Assembly (NCBI GenBank): GCA_903915535.1
Contig: CAIWTJ010000159.1
Span: 1-64,000 of the forward strand
Direction of reading: 5' to 3'
DNA length: 64,000 nt
Source of the DNA: Enhydrobacter aerosaccus
GTDB taxonomy: Bacteria > Pseudomonadota > Alphaproteobacteria > Reyranellales > Reyranellaceae
Part shown: positions 25,524 to 34,709 of the stretch, piece after piece
Layout: every line of letters starts with the position of its first letter
Position numbering within the stretch: the first letter of the stretch is position 1
Made by a program: the position numbers and the translations under genes
Notes under the pieces: generated by a model
Database searches by the model: none
The model's input: the letters and a program-made list of their open reading frames with translations, nothing else
What the model was told of the DNA's origin: nothing

Positions 25524-25787
25524 ATGAAGCTCGTGCAATGGACTGCCGCTCTTGCGTTGCTGCTTCCGCTCTCGACGGTCGCGCACGCCGACGATGTCGC
25601 ATACTGCCAGGCGCTGGCCGCCAAGTACCAGGCCACGCTCGTCAAAATCTCCGGTCACAATCCCAACCCGGGAACGGCTGAGGGCAATGTTGCAGCTTAT
25701 CAATGTTTGCAGGGCAACACGGCCGGCATCCCGGTACTGGAGCGCAAGCTGCGCGACGGCAAGATCGAGTTGCCTGCGCGCGGCTAG
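25524..25787 (+). CDS. Small secreted protein of unknown function
   Basis: An 87-residue protein with signal peptide MKLVQWTAALALLLPLSTVAHA and a mature domain with two cysteines (AYCQALA and YQCLQG) that could form one disulphide. I do not recognise a family. GGAGG at 25514-25518 fixes the ATG at 25524, and an ATG four codons upstream is possible. It follows the PLD-like gene by 64 bases and ends three bases from the convergent amidase. Confidence 0.65.
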   Translation: MKLVQWTAALALLLPLSTVAHADDVAYCQALAAKYQATLVKISGHNPNPGTAEGNVAAYQCLQGNTAGIPVLERKLRDGKIELPARG

Positions 25788-25790
25788 CGC

Positions 25791-27194
25791 CTAGCTCGCT
25801 GGATCGACCGGTTTCACGACACCTTCGGCGGCCTCGATGACCTCGCCGGCATCGAGGCAGAGGTCTTCCCTGTTGCGCATCGCCATGATCTGCACGCCGG
25901 TGCGCAGCTTGCCGTGGCGGCCGACGGGAACCGCCAATCCCGGCAGGCCGAGCAGCGGCGCCATCAGCACCGGCCGCATCGAATCGAAGATGTCGCGCTG
26001 GCCCTGGACGGTCGTGTCCATGACCTGCTTGGGCGGCAGGTCGGCCAGCGTCGGCATGATCAGTAGCGGCCACTGCTGCATGAAGCCCATCCAGCGATAG
26101 ACCATGCCCTCGCGCTCTGTCAGCGCCGCCATGTACGAAGGCAGCTCGACGGTCTTGAGCAGCTCGAGCCACGCGCTCATCGCGGCAACGCCATCGGGAT
26201 CGCCCACTTTCTGCATGGTCGGCCACAGTCCGGCCTCCGACTCCCGGCCGATGATCGCGTGCCAGAGATCGGGGCCGCGCGCGGCGTCCGGCGGCAACAT
26301 CTCGTCGACGACATAGCCCGCCGCCTGCAGGTGCTTACCGGCCTGGCGCACGGCCGCGGCCTGCGCGGGATGGGTCTTGCTTCCGGGAAATTCCGGCACA
26401 AGCGCGACGCGGATCGGCCGCGCCGGGGCCGGGCCCTGCATCGGCACGTCGTTCCAGCGCCAGTCGCGCCGGTCGCCGCGCGCCATGACCTCCAGTGCAA
26501 GTCGTGCGTCGCGTACCGTGCGGGTGTGCGGACCCTGCACCGCCATCAACATCGCGCCGATGCCGCGTCCCGCCGCTGCAGAGCTGGGATTGAAGCCCGG
26601 CACGCGGCCCAGACCCGGGCGCAGGCCCACGATGCCGTTGCAGTAGCCCGGGATGCGGACCGATCCGCCGATGTCGTTGCCGTGCGCGATCGGCGCGATG
26701 CCCACGGCGATCGACGCACCCGCGCCGCCGCTCGAACCGCCGGGCGTCACCGTGGGATCGAGCGGGTTCAGTGTCCGACCATGCAGGCCGTTGTCGGTGT
26801 AAAGGCGCATCGAGAAGGCGGGCGCGTTGGTGCGGCCGATGATGATCGCGCCCGCGTGCTTGAGGTTGGCGACGACGGGACTGTCTTCCTGCGTGATGAA
26901 GTCCTTGAGCGCGACGACGCCGTTGTCGGTCACCGTGCCGGTGAGATCGACATTGATCTTGATGGTGACGGGGACGCCGTGCAGTGGCCCCAGCGCGTGA
27001 CCGCGGGCGCGCGCGGCATCGGCGGTCTCGGCGGCGGTGCGCGCCTCGGCCTCGAAGACCTTCACCACGGCATTGATCGCGGGATTGACCTTGTGCAGGC
27101 GCTTCAGGACCGAGTCGACCGCTTCGACGGAGGAGGCGCGGCCTGTGCGGATCAGGGCCGCGAGGTCGGTCGCGTCCAGTTGCCAGAGTTCCAT
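25791..27194 (-). CDS. Amidase signature family hydrolase
   Basis: A 467-residue amide hydrolase with the Ser-cisSer-Lys triad: Lys in GVPVTIKINVD, the cis-Ser in TPGGSSGGAGAS and the nucleophile Ser in GNDIGGSVRIPGYCNG. The fold and length match the family. It is the third gene of a leftward operon after a Rieske oxygenase and a glutamine-synthetase-like ligase (14-bp gap), which hints that it may hydrolyse a gamma-glutamyl amide or other amide made or exposed by those enzymes. That role is inference. Confidence 0.85.
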   Translation of the reverse strand: MELWQLDATDLAALIRTGRASSVEAVDSVLKRLHKVNPAINAVVKVFEAEARTAAETADAARARGHALGPLHGVPVTIKINVDLTGTVTDNGVVALKDFITQEDSPVVANLKHAGAIIIGRTNAPAFSMRLYTDNGLHGRTLNPLDPTVTPGGSSGGAGASIAVGIAPIAHGNDIGGSVRIPGYCNGIVGLRPGLGRVPGFNPSSAAAGRGIGAMLMAVQGPHTRTVRDARLALEVMARGDRRDWRWNDVPMQGPAPARPIRVALVPEFPGSKTHPAQAAAVRQAGKHLQAAGYVVDEMLPPDAARGPDLWHAIIGRESEAGLWPTMQKVGDPDGVAAMSAWLELLKTVELPSYMAALTEREGMVYRWMGFMQQWPLLIMPTLADLPPKQVMDTTVQGQRDIFDSMRPVLMAPLLGLPGLAVPVGRHGKLRTGVQIMAMRNREDLCLDAGEVIEAAEGVVKPVDPAS

Positions 27195-27208
27195 TGTCGG
27201 ACTTCCTC

Positions 27209-28648
27209 TCAGAAGATTGAAAAATACTCGCGCTGTTCCCAGTCGCTCCCGCCTTTGGAAAAGCGGTCGATCTCGGCCTGCTTCAGCTTCACATAATAGT
27301 CGACGAAGAAATCACCGAATCCCGCCCGGAGCACTTTGTCGTCGTCGAGCGCTGTCAACGCATCGCCGAGCTTTGTCGGCAGCATCGGCGCCTTGGCATC
27401 GTAGGGCGTATCGGCGGAAGGGCCGGGATCGGATTTATTCCTGAGTCCATCGAGGCCGCAGATGATCTGGCTCGCCATGTAGAGGTAGGGGTTGGCGGCA
27501 GGCTCGCCGACGCGGTTCTCGAGATGCGTTGTGGCGTCGCCCGGCCCGCCCAGCACGCGCACCATGACGCCGCGGTTCTCGCGCGCCCAGATGGCCCGGT
27601 CTGGCGCGAGTGAAAAGGGCTTGTACCGCTCGTAGCCGTTGATCGTGGGCGTGCTGAACGCCGCCGAGGCGGGCGCGTGGGCGAGCAGGCCCGCCATCCA
27701 ATGCATGCCGACCGGCGAGAGCGGCGCCTGCGCATCCATGAAGGCATTGGCGCCGCTCTTGCGGTCGATCAGCGACTGATGCAGATGCCAGCCGCTCGAC
27801 ATCACGTTGGGGATCTTGGGTCGGCACATGAAGGTGGCGTGATAGCCGTGGCGACGGGCCACCTGCTTGGTGGCGCTTCGGAACAGCACCATGTCGTCGG
27901 CAACCGAGAGGCCCGTTCCCGCCCGGAAGGTGAACTCGACCTGGCTGGGGCCGAACTCGACTTCGAGCGAGCGCAACGGCAGCCCGAGGCCCGCGATGTT
28001 CGCGCGCAGGATCTCGAGAATGGGATCCATCTCGTCGTAGCGCTGCTCGGTGAGATACTGATAGCCCTGGTTGAGCAGGGAGACTTCAGGGGCGGGACCC
28101 GGCTGGCCGGGCTGCGCCGCATCCTCGAGCGCGAGGTGCGTCTTCTCGAGCTTGAAGAGATGGAACTCGACTTCGAGGCCCGCGAAGAAGTCGTAGCCGG
28201 CATCGGCGAGCGAGGAGAGCGCCCGTCGATAGAGATGGCGTGTACCGAAGGGCACCGGCCGCCCGTCGGGAAAGACGATGTCGCACAACATCCATCCCGT
28301 GTGGGGCGCCCACGGGAGCACGCGGAAAGTCGACGGGTCGGGAAGCATGACGACGTCGGCCGCGCCTTCCCATTCCTTGCCGCCGAACGCGCCGCCCTGA
28401 CCCCAGACCGAGAACACCGTGCGGTGCGACGTGTCCTTCATCAGCATGGTGGCGCTGAAGCCCACGCCGCTTTTCATCACGCCGGGAATCTCGGCCGAGA
28501 CATAGGTCTTCCCGCGCAGGATGCCGTGCTGATCGGCGAAGGACAGGCGCACCACGGAGATCCCGTCGGCTTTCAGCCGCTGTTCGACCTCGCGCGCGGC
28601 AGCCTGACGGTCCCCGGTCCACAGACCGGCCTTCTCGGCGAGATGCAT
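27209..28648 (-). CDS. Glutamine synthetase-like gamma-glutamyl ligase
   Basis: A 479-residue protein with the catalytic beta-barrel motifs of glutamine synthetase: GLEVEFHLF, SLEVEFGPSQVEFTF, SSGWHLHQSL, NGYERYKPF and VRVLGGPGDATTHLENRVGEPAANPY. It is not the housekeeping GlnA: the adenylylation-site region is absent, and the N-terminal SFADQHGILRGK resembles the ligases that glutamylate amines (PuuA, IpuC, AtdA1 group). The ATG at 28648 lies five bases after the Rieske gene's stop. Placed between an oxygenase and an amidase, it may activate an amine as its gamma-glutamyl derivative. Confidence 0.82.
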   Translation of the reverse strand: MHLAEKAGLWTGDRQAAAREVEQRLKADGISVVRLSFADQHGILRGKTYVSAEIPGVMKSGVGFSATMLMKDTSHRTVFSVWGQGGAFGGKEWEGAADVVMLPDPSTFRVLPWAPHTGWMLCDIVFPDGRPVPFGTRHLYRRALSSLADAGYDFFAGLEVEFHLFKLEKTHLALEDAAQPGQPGPAPEVSLLNQGYQYLTEQRYDEMDPILEILRANIAGLGLPLRSLEVEFGPSQVEFTFRAGTGLSVADDMVLFRSATKQVARRHGYHATFMCRPKIPNVMSSGWHLHQSLIDRKSGANAFMDAQAPLSPVGMHWMAGLLAHAPASAAFSTPTINGYERYKPFSLAPDRAIWARENRGVMVRVLGGPGDATTHLENRVGEPAANPYLYMASQIICGLDGLRNKSDPGPSADTPYDAKAPMLPTKLGDALTALDDDKVLRAGFGDFFVDYYVKLKQAEIDRFSKGGSDWEQREYFSIF

Positions 28649-28653
28649 CGGCG

Positions 28654-29985
28654 TCAGGCGACGAGCGGCGAGCGCGTGCCGGCAGCCCAGCTCGACCCGG
28701 AGCGACGCTTGGCGTCGAATTCCTTCCAGTAGTCCTGCCAGCCCACCGTCGGTCCCATGCCGTCGACCGTTACGGGACCGCGCACGCTTGCGGCGCGCGT
28801 TGCGTCGAGCCACATCGGCGGCTTCTCGCCATTGTCCACCTTGCCGATCGCCGACAGCAGCATGCGGCGGTAGGCCACGATTGCCTTGTCGCTGTAGCCG
28901 AGATGCTCGCGCGTGCGATCCTGGATGCGGCCCTGGCTCTCGATCGCCCACTGGTCGTGAACGTTGATGTCGAAGCCCATGCCGGTATAGGTCTTGGTCT
29001 TCTGCTCGCCGACGTCGTAGCCGTAATTGTTCTGCCGTCCGATGCGCGGCTTGTAGTCCGGCAGTTCGTAGAGTTGCAGCCGCTGTTCGCGCATCTGCTG
29101 GTGGTCGACCGGCTTCCCGAACGAGGTGAAGATCGCGTACCAGTAGCAGGAGATGTCGTCGATCGGCACGTGCCATTGGGTGATCGTCATCTCCGCGCTC
29201 ATCGGGATCACGAAGGCATAGGGGAAGACGAGGTTGGTCACGCGCACATGCGTGTGCTTCTCGCTGATCTTGCGCAACGCGAACAGGCGCATGCCGTAGT
29301 CGGTGCCCTCGACGTCGATGGTCGGGCGGCCAAACTCGCGCATCATGCGCGTCATCGGGATGTTGCTGTCGGCGGAGTTGGCACGGAACTGCTTGCCATA
29401 GGCATCGCCCGACGGGTCTTCGTCCTCGTAGAAGCGGTGCAGGTAGGAAGCGTGAGCGGGATCGATGCCGACCTCGAGCGCCTGCAGCCAGTTGCAGTCG
29501 ATCAGGCCCTTGAACGCGAAGGCGTGCGTTCCGGGCGCGAGGAAGCAGTCGAAGTCGGGGAAGGCCGGCGCTTCGCCTTCACCAAGGTAGGCGAAGACGA
29601 TGCCGTTCTTGACCACGACCGGATAGGACTTCTGCCGGACCTTCTGGCAGAGCACGCTGCCGTCCGGTTCGGCCGGCGTCTCGAGACACTTTCCGTCGAC
29701 GTCGAACAGCCAGCCATGGAACAGGCAGCGGATGCCGCCATTCTCCAGGCGCCCGTAGGCGAGATCGGCGCCGCGGTGCGGGCAGTCGCGGTCGAGCAGC
29801 CCATGCTGGCCGCGCTCGTCGCGAAACAGCACGAAATCCTGGCCCAGCAGACGCACGGCCTTGGCCGGACGCTCGGCCGGCAATTCGTCGGCCAGCGCGA
29901 CGGGATGCCAGTAATGCCGCATCAGCGCGCCGCACTTGCTGCCGGGGCCGACCCGGGTGATCAAATCGTTCTGTTCGGGCGTCAT
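28654..29985 (-). CDS. Rieske non-heme iron oxygenase, large subunit
   Basis: A 443-residue oxygenase. The Rieske cluster ligands are Cys68-His70 (DCPHRG) and Cys87-His90 (CLFHGW). The mononuclear iron site is in GIDPAHASYLHRF, with His178 and His183 and the bridging Asp175. Single-component-alpha architecture, with no beta subunit nearby, fits the phthalate/vanillate/demethylase type, which oxidises rings or removes N/O-methyl groups. The reductase partner is not in the window. It is the first gene of an operon with a GS-like ligase and an amidase. Confidence 0.86.
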   Translation of the reverse strand: MTPEQNDLITRVGPGSKCGALMRHYWHPVALADELPAERPAKAVRLLGQDFVLFRDERGQHGLLDRDCPHRGADLAYGRLENGGIRCLFHGWLFDVDGKCLETPAEPDGSVLCQKVRQKSYPVVVKNGIVFAYLGEGEAPAFPDFDCFLAPGTHAFAFKGLIDCNWLQALEVGIDPAHASYLHRFYEDEDPSGDAYGKQFRANSADSNIPMTRMMREFGRPTIDVEGTDYGMRLFALRKISEKHTHVRVTNLVFPYAFVIPMSAEMTITQWHVPIDDISCYWYAIFTSFGKPVDHQQMREQRLQLYELPDYKPRIGRQNNYGYDVGEQKTKTYTGMGFDINVHDQWAIESQGRIQDRTREHLGYSDKAIVAYRRMLLSAIGKVDNGEKPPMWLDATRAASVRGPVTVDGMGPTVGWQDYWKEFDAKRRSGSSWAAGTRSPLVA

Positions 29986-30288
29986 CGGGGTCCTGCGTTC
30001 GCCTCAGTGTGACCCTTCCGTTTCAAGCAGGCCAGCGATATGTCGCCAGTAACGACCGTAATAGGTGTTTTGCCGGGACGCGATTAAAATCACGGCGAGC
30101 TCGTTTCCCGAGGCGTGTCATACCAAGCGTAGAAAGTGATTCATGACGTCGACTTGCTGCCTGCCGTTTATCGGCCGTTTACCCCGTTTCGCGCCGTTTT
30201 CCTTCGGGCGTGTCTTCAATGAATTCAAGGATTTGGCGAGATCCGGTGCCCATCCGTTTAAAACGGCTAAAACGGTGGAGCAACGCCC
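29986..30288. other. Divergent intergenic region with repeat cluster
   Basis: A gap of about 300 bases separates the Rieske operon (minus) and the alpha/beta hydrolase operon (plus), so promoters for both must lie here. The left third has no clear pattern. The right part carries seven copies of CCGTTT/AAACGG, annotated separately. No gene is supported inside. Confidence 0.6.
30164..30275. promoter_or_regulatory. Phased CCGTTT hexamer array
   Basis: CCGTTT starts at 30164, 30175, 30184 and 30194, spacings of 11, 9 and 10 bases, or one helical turn each. A second group has CCGTTT at 30254 facing AAACGG at 30261 and 30270, forming CCGTTTAAAACGG. The second group ends 13 bases before the ATG at 30289. 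Same-face spacing is what a cooperatively binding regulator would need. No known regulator site is recognised. Confidence 0.55.
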
Positions 30289-31173
30289 ATGAGTACCCTC
30301 GACGGCATGCCCGGACCGACTTCCCGGCACTTCATCTCGCAGCGTCTGCGCATGCACTATGTCGATTGGGGCAATCCCGATGCGCCGCCGCTGCTCCTGG
30401 TCCATGGCGGCCGCGATCACTGCAGAAATTGGGACTGGGTCGCGCAGAAGCTGCGCCGCGACTGGCACATCATCTGTCCCGACCTGCGCGGGCACGGCGA
30501 CAGCCAGTGGTCGCCCGACGGCAACTACAACATGTCGGCGTACATCTACGACCTGGCTCAGCTCATCCACCAGCAAGCGCTGGCACCGGTCACGATCGTC
30601 TCCCATTCGCTGGGCGGCAACATCTCGCTGCGCTACACGGGCCTGTTTCCCGCGACCGTGCGCAAGCTGGTCGCCATCGAAGGGTTGGGCCCGTCGCCCA
30701 AGGTGATCGCCGAGCGCGCGACCAAGACTTTGTCGGACCGGATGGAAGAGTGGGTCGCCGAGCAGCGCAAGCTCTCGGGTCGCATGCCGCGGCGCTATCC
30801 GTCGATCGAGGAGGCGTTCAAGCGCATGCAGGAGGAGAACAAGCATCTGAGCGCGGAGCAGGCGCGTCATCTCACCGAGCAGGGCGTCAACCAGAACGAG
30901 GACGGCACCTACAGCTGGAAGTTCGACAATTATGTGCGCCTCAACCCGCCGTACGACATGACCTACCCCGACATCGAGACGCTGTGGACGCGCATCACCT
31001 GTCCGACGCTGCTGATCTACGGCAAGGAAAGCTGGGCATCGAATCCGGAAAAGGACGGCCGGCTGAAATTCTTCAAGACCGCGAAAGTGGTCGAGTTCGA
31101 GAACGCGGGTCACTGGGTGCACCACGACCGGCTCGACGCCTTCGTCGACACGGTGAGGGCCTTCATTGGCTAG
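30289..31173 (+). CDS. Alpha/beta-fold hydrolase
   Basis: A 294-residue single-domain hydrolase. The oxyanion-hole motif LLLVHGGRDH follows MHYVDWG, the nucleophile elbow is SHSLGG, and the catalytic His is expected in ENAGHWVHHD. A long mobile lid (about residues 140-215) with RRYPSIEEAFKRMQEEN separates them. Esterase, lactonase or epoxide-hydrolase activity is possible. It opens a rightward operon (UDG-like, alcohol dehydrogenase, GST) and sits behind the CCGTTT array. Confidence 0.82.
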   Translation: MSTLDGMPGPTSRHFISQRLRMHYVDWGNPDAPPLLLVHGGRDHCRNWDWVAQKLRRDWHIICPDLRGHGDSQWSPDGNYNMSAYIYDLAQLIHQQALAPVTIVSHSLGGNISLRYTGLFPATVRKLVAIEGLGPSPKVIAERATKTLSDRMEEWVAEQRKLSGRMPRRYPSIEEAFKRMQEENKHLSAEQARHLTEQGVNQNEDGTYSWKFDNYVRLNPPYDMTYPDIETLWTRITCPTLLIYGKESWASNPEKDGRLKFFKTAKVVEFENAGHWVHHDRLDAFVDTVRAFIG

Positions 31174-31750
31174 CGTAGCCGCCCTGCTGAAGGAGATACG
31201 CGCCTGCACCGTGTGCGCGAAGTCGCTGAAGGCAGGACCGCGGCCGATCGTGCAGTTCGCACCGGCGTCGCGGATCGTCATCATTGGCCAGGCACCGGGT
31301 GCGCGGGTGCATGAAAGCGGCGTGCCGTGGAACGACGACAGCGGCAAACGCCTGCGCGAGTGGACGGGGCTCGACGAGGCCGATTTCTACGACCCGAAAA
31401 AGGTAGCACTTGTGCCCATGGGCTTCTGCTATCCCGGCACGGGCAGCAGCGGCGACTTGCCGCCACGCCCGGAATGCGCGCCGCTCTGGCATCAGCGGGT
31501 GCTGACGGGTTTGAAAGCGCGCCAACTCACTTTGCTGGTGGGGAGCTACGCGCAGGCTGAATACCTCGCGAAGAAGCAGAGCATGACAGACGCGGTGAAG
31601 GGCTTCGCCGGGCACGGCGCCGGTATTTTCCCGTTGCCGCATCCGTCATGGCGCAGTGGTATCTGGATGAAGCGCAATCCGTGGTTCGAGCGCGACGTGC
31701 TGCCTGCGCTTCGCACAGCCGTCAGCAAGGCGCTTGGAGGAAAGAAGTAA
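31166..31750 (+). CDS. Uracil-DNA glycosylase superfamily protein
   Basis: A 194-residue protein. The first motif IIGQAPGARVHESGVPW corresponds to the GEAPG water-activating loop, and PLPHPSWR is the HPS DNA-minor-groove motif. CTVC near 14-17 could be half of the Fe-S ligand set seen in family 4/5 enzymes, but the other two cysteines are not obvious, so a cluster is doubtful. The predicted start is TTG at 31166, overlapping the hydrolase stop by eight bases, and no ATG precedes the conserved region. A repair role is expected, and its operon partners are metabolic. Confidence 0.75.
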   Translation: MASVAALLKEIRACTVCAKSLKAGPRPIVQFAPASRIVIIGQAPGARVHESGVPWNDDSGKRLREWTGLDEADFYDPKKVALVPMGFCYPGTGSSGDLPPRPECAPLWHQRVLTGLKARQLTLLVGSYAQAEYLAKKQSMTDAVKGFAGHGAGIFPLPHPSWRSGIWMKRNPWFERDVLPALRTAVSKALGGKK

Positions 31751-32769
31751 TGAAAGCGGCGATCTTCCGGAACGGCGACATCGTCGTCGACACCTTGCCG
31801 GTACCGGTGCCGGCGCAGAACCAAGCGCTGGTGAAAGTGCTGTGCTGCGGCATCTGCGGCTCCGATCTGCATGCCGCCAAGCACGCGCACCGCATGGTCG
31901 CCGTGACGAAGCGCATTCCCGGCCGCATGCCCATGGATCTCGACAAGGATGTCGTGTTCGGCCACGAGTTCTGCTGCGAGGTGCGCGACTACGGGCCGAA
32001 GACCGAGAAGAAGCTGAAGCCCGGCACTCGTGTCTGCGCCATGCCGGTGATGCTGGAAGCCGATGGGCCGAAGGGTATGGGGTATTCCAACAGCTATGTC
32101 GGCGGCTATGCCGAGCAGATGCTGCTGGCGGCGCCCTTGCTGCTCGAAGTGCCGAACGGTCTTTCGACCGATCATGCCGCCCTCACCGAGCCGCTGGCGG
32201 TGGGCGTGCATGCGGTCGAGAAGGGCGCCCTAACGGGTGACGAGGCACCGTTGGTGATCGGTTGCGGTCCGGTCGGGCTGGCGGTGATCGCGGCCCTTCG
32301 GCTGAAGGGCATTCGCCCGATCGTGGCGGCGGATTTCTCGGCCAAGCGGCGCGAGCTCGCCGTGAAGATGGGCGCCGACACCGTGGTCGATCCGGCCAAG
32401 GAGGACCCGTACGCCAGGATCGCGCAGGCCAAACGGACAGTGATCTTCGAATGCGTCGGCGTGCCGGGCGTGATCCAGCAGATGTTCGAGAAGGTGCCGC
32501 GCGATGCCCGCATCGTGGTGGTCGGGGTCTGCATGGAGCCCGACACGATCGAGCCGATGTTCGGCATCGTGAAGGAGCTCAGCCTGCAATTCGTGCTGGG
32601 CTACACGCCGCAGGAGTTCGCCCGCTCCCTCCAGCTGCTGGCCGAGGGGAAGGTCGACGCGCCGTCGCTCATCACCGCCAAGGTCGGACTTGACGGTGTG
32701 AAGCGAGCGTTCGCCGAGCTCGGAAACCCTGAACAACATACGAAAATCTTGGTAGAACCCTGGCGCTAG
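31750..32769 (+). CDS. Zinc-type alcohol dehydrogenase lacking structural zinc lobe
   Basis: A 339-residue medium-chain dehydrogenase. Catalytic-zinc residues are present in CCGICGSDLH and FGHEF, and the nucleotide loop is IGCGPVGLAVI. The four-cysteine structural zinc lobe normally found after the catalytic region is absent: the segment KPGTRVCAMPVMLEADGP has one Cys only. The ATG at 31750 overlaps the upstream TAA (TAATG). The alcohol or polyol substrate is unknown. Confidence 0.85.
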   Translation: MKAAIFRNGDIVVDTLPVPVPAQNQALVKVLCCGICGSDLHAAKHAHRMVAVTKRIPGRMPMDLDKDVVFGHEFCCEVRDYGPKTEKKLKPGTRVCAMPVMLEADGPKGMGYSNSYVGGYAEQMLLAAPLLLEVPNGLSTDHAALTEPLAVGVHAVEKGALTGDEAPLVIGCGPVGLAVIAALRLKGIRPIVAADFSAKRRELAVKMGADTVVDPAKEDPYARIAQAKRTVIFECVGVPGVIQQMFEKVPRDARIVVVGVCMEPDTIEPMFGIVKELSLQFVLGYTPQEFARSLQLLAEGKVDAPSLITAKVGLDGVKRAFAELGNPEQHTKILVEPWR

Positions 32770-32783
32770 AGGGAGACGAAACA

Positions 32784-33401
32784 ATGAAGTTCTACAATTC
32801 GGTCGGACCCAACCCGCGCATGGTCCGCATGTTCATGGCGGAGAAGGGGATAGAGATTCCCAGGATCGAGGTCGATCTGCGCGGCGGGGAGAACCGTCAG
32901 GAGGCCTATCTCACGAAGGTCAATCCGGCGGGGCAAACACCGGCGCTCGAGCTCGACGACGGCACGGTGATCGCCGAGATCACGGCAATCTGCGAGTACA
33001 TCGACGAATTGAAGAGCGACAAGCCCTCCCTGATCGGAAGCACGCCGGCAGAGCGCGCGGTCACGCGCATGTGGACACGCCGCATCGACCTCAACATCGC
33101 TGAGCCGGGCGCCAACGGCTTCCGCTACTCCGAAGGGCTAAAGCTGTTCCAGAGCCGCGTGCGTTGCATTCCGGCGGCGGCGGACGAACTCAAGGCCACG
33201 GCGCGCGATTGGCTCAAGAAGGTCGACGGGCTGATGGGCGGCAACGCCTTCGTCGCCGGCGGCAGGATCACCATGGCCGACGTGCTGCTCTTCGCTTTCC
33301 TCGATTTCGCGAAGAATGTGGGCCAGCCGCTCGATCCCGCGAACAAGAACCTGACGGCCTGGTTCGATCGCATGAAAGCGCGACCAAGCGCCGCCGCATA
33401 A
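32784..33401 (+). CDS. Glutathione S-transferase family protein
   Basis: A 205-residue protein with the thioredoxin-like N-domain (MKFYNSVGPNPRMVRMFMAEKG, then NPAGQTPALELDDG with the cis-Pro, then ITAICEYIDE) and an all-helical C-domain carrying GGRITMADVLLFAFLDF. The expected active-site Ser/Cys/Tyr near the N-terminus falls at SVGPNP. It ends a four-gene operon and is 14 bases after the dehydrogenase. It probably conjugates or isomerises an electrophile released by the upstream enzymes, which is inference. Confidence 0.84.
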   Translation: MKFYNSVGPNPRMVRMFMAEKGIEIPRIEVDLRGGENRQEAYLTKVNPAGQTPALELDDGTVIAEITAICEYIDELKSDKPSLIGSTPAERAVTRMWTRRIDLNIAEPGANGFRYSEGLKLFQSRVRCIPAAADELKATARDWLKKVDGLMGGNAFVAGGRITMADVLLFAFLDFAKNVGQPLDPANKNLTAWFDRMKARPSAAA

Positions 33402-33498
33402 GGCTCTGCCTTGTTTTTGTCGCTTTTTGAGACGTAGCCTTCGCCCCGCCGCAAATCGGGGTTGCAGGCACAATTTTAAGACGCAGGGATACACAACA

Positions 33499-34704
33499 AT
33501 GCGCCGTACGATCGTTTTGCTCGCGCTCATCGCCACGCCCGTTCTCACCGCCGTTCAGGTTCTCGCCGCCGATCCGCCGAAGCCCCCTGCCGCCGCGCCG
33601 ACAGCTTCGGCGGCGCCCGCACTGCACGGCCTTTGGCTGCTGACCGATTATCCGTCGCAGACGGTGCGGCCGGGCGAGGTCGCCACGATCCGCTTCAAGC
33701 TGCAGAACTCGGGCCTTGCGCCGGAGACGCTGGCCGTCTCGGTCGATGGCGTGCCCGCGGGCTGGAAGATCGACGTGATGGGCAACGGCCAGCCGATCGC
33801 GGCCGCGATGGCGCCGATCAACGAGAGCGTGTCCCTGCAGTTGCGCGTCGAGGTGCCCAAGGACGCCAAACCAGGCTCGCAGAACATCGTCGTGCACGCC
33901 AAGGGCTCGACCCAGTCCATCGACCTCCCGATGACGCTGACCATCGGCAAGGAAGTGCCGGCCAAGCTCGCGATCAAGACGCAGCTGCCGTCGCTGATCG
34001 GCACGCCGAAGTCGTCGTTCGACTACACGCTGTCGGTCACCAACGACAGCGGCAAGGAAATGACGGTGGCACTCGCCGCCCAGTCGCCCGGCAATTTCCA
34101 GACGACCTTCACCGAGGGCTACGGCACCAACGAGATCAGCTCGCTGCCGATCGACGCCGGCGCGTCGAAAGACATCAAGGTCAAGGTCAAGCCGCCGGCC
34201 GAAGTAAAGGCGGGCGACTATCCCGTTCTGGTGAAGGTGTCCGCCGAGGGCGCGACGGCCGAGCAGAAGGTCACGCTGCAGATCAGCGGCCAGGGCCAGC
34301 TCACACTCACCAGCAAGGACAGCCGGCTGAGCGGCGAGGCCCAGGTCGGCAAGACCAGCGAGTACACCCTGATCGTCAGCAACGACGGTACGGCGGCGAT
34401 CGACAATGTTGAAATGTCGGGCTCGGTGCCCGCCGACTGGAAGGTCGAGTTCAATCCCAAGACGCTGCAGAACGTGGCGCCGAACGAGAAGAAGGAAGTG
34501 AAGGTCTCGGTGACGCCATCGGAGAAGGCGATCGCCGGCGACTATGTGGCGTCCTTCCGCGCCGGCGGCCGCGGCGATTCGAAGGCCGCCGACTTCCGCA
34601 TCACCGTCACGACCTCGACGCTGTGGGGTATCGTCGGCATCGGCATCATCGCGATCGCGCTGCTCGTCCTGCTGGGAGCGGTCGCGCGCTTCGGACGGCG
34701 CTAA
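33499..34704 (+). CDS. Secreted NEW3-domain membrane protein
   Basis: A 401-residue protein with a signal peptide ([23 protein letters not shown]), a Pro/Ala-rich linker, three tandem Ig-like NEW3 domains (about 45-150, 155-260 and 262-365, each with a repeat like [27 protein letters not shown]) and one C-terminal helix ([21 protein letters not shown]) ending in an Arg-rich cytoplasmic tail. It should project into the periplasm. It is followed five bases later by an ABC ATPase and then an ABC-2 permease, so it is likely the extracytoplasmic part of that exporter. Confidence 0.8.
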   Translation: MRRTIVLLALIATPVLTAVQVLAADPPKPPAAAPTASAAPALHGLWLLTDYPSQTVRPGEVATIRFKLQNSGLAPETLAVSVDGVPAGWKIDVMGNGQPIAAAMAPINESVSLQLRVEVPKDAKPGSQNIVVHAKGSTQSIDLPMTLTIGKEVPAKLAIKTQLPSLIGTPKSSFDYTLSVTNDSGKEMTVALAAQSPGNFQTTFTEGYGTNEISSLPIDAGASKDIKVKVKPPAEVKAGDYPVLVKVSAEGATAEQKVTLQISGQGQLTLTSKDSRLSGEAQVGKTSEYTLIVSNDGTAAIDNVEMSGSVPADWKVEFNPKTLQNVAPNEKKEVKVSVTPSEKAIAGDYVASFRAGGRGDSKAADFRITVTTSTLWGIVGIGIIAIALLVLLGAVARFGRR

Positions 34705-34709
34705 AGACG

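Noticed and set aside
23600-25645. 681-codon frame opposite the PLD-like gene
   Set aside because: The PLD-like gene has two HKD motifs, a lipobox and a normal start, and the opposite frame is Arg/His-rich without motifs.
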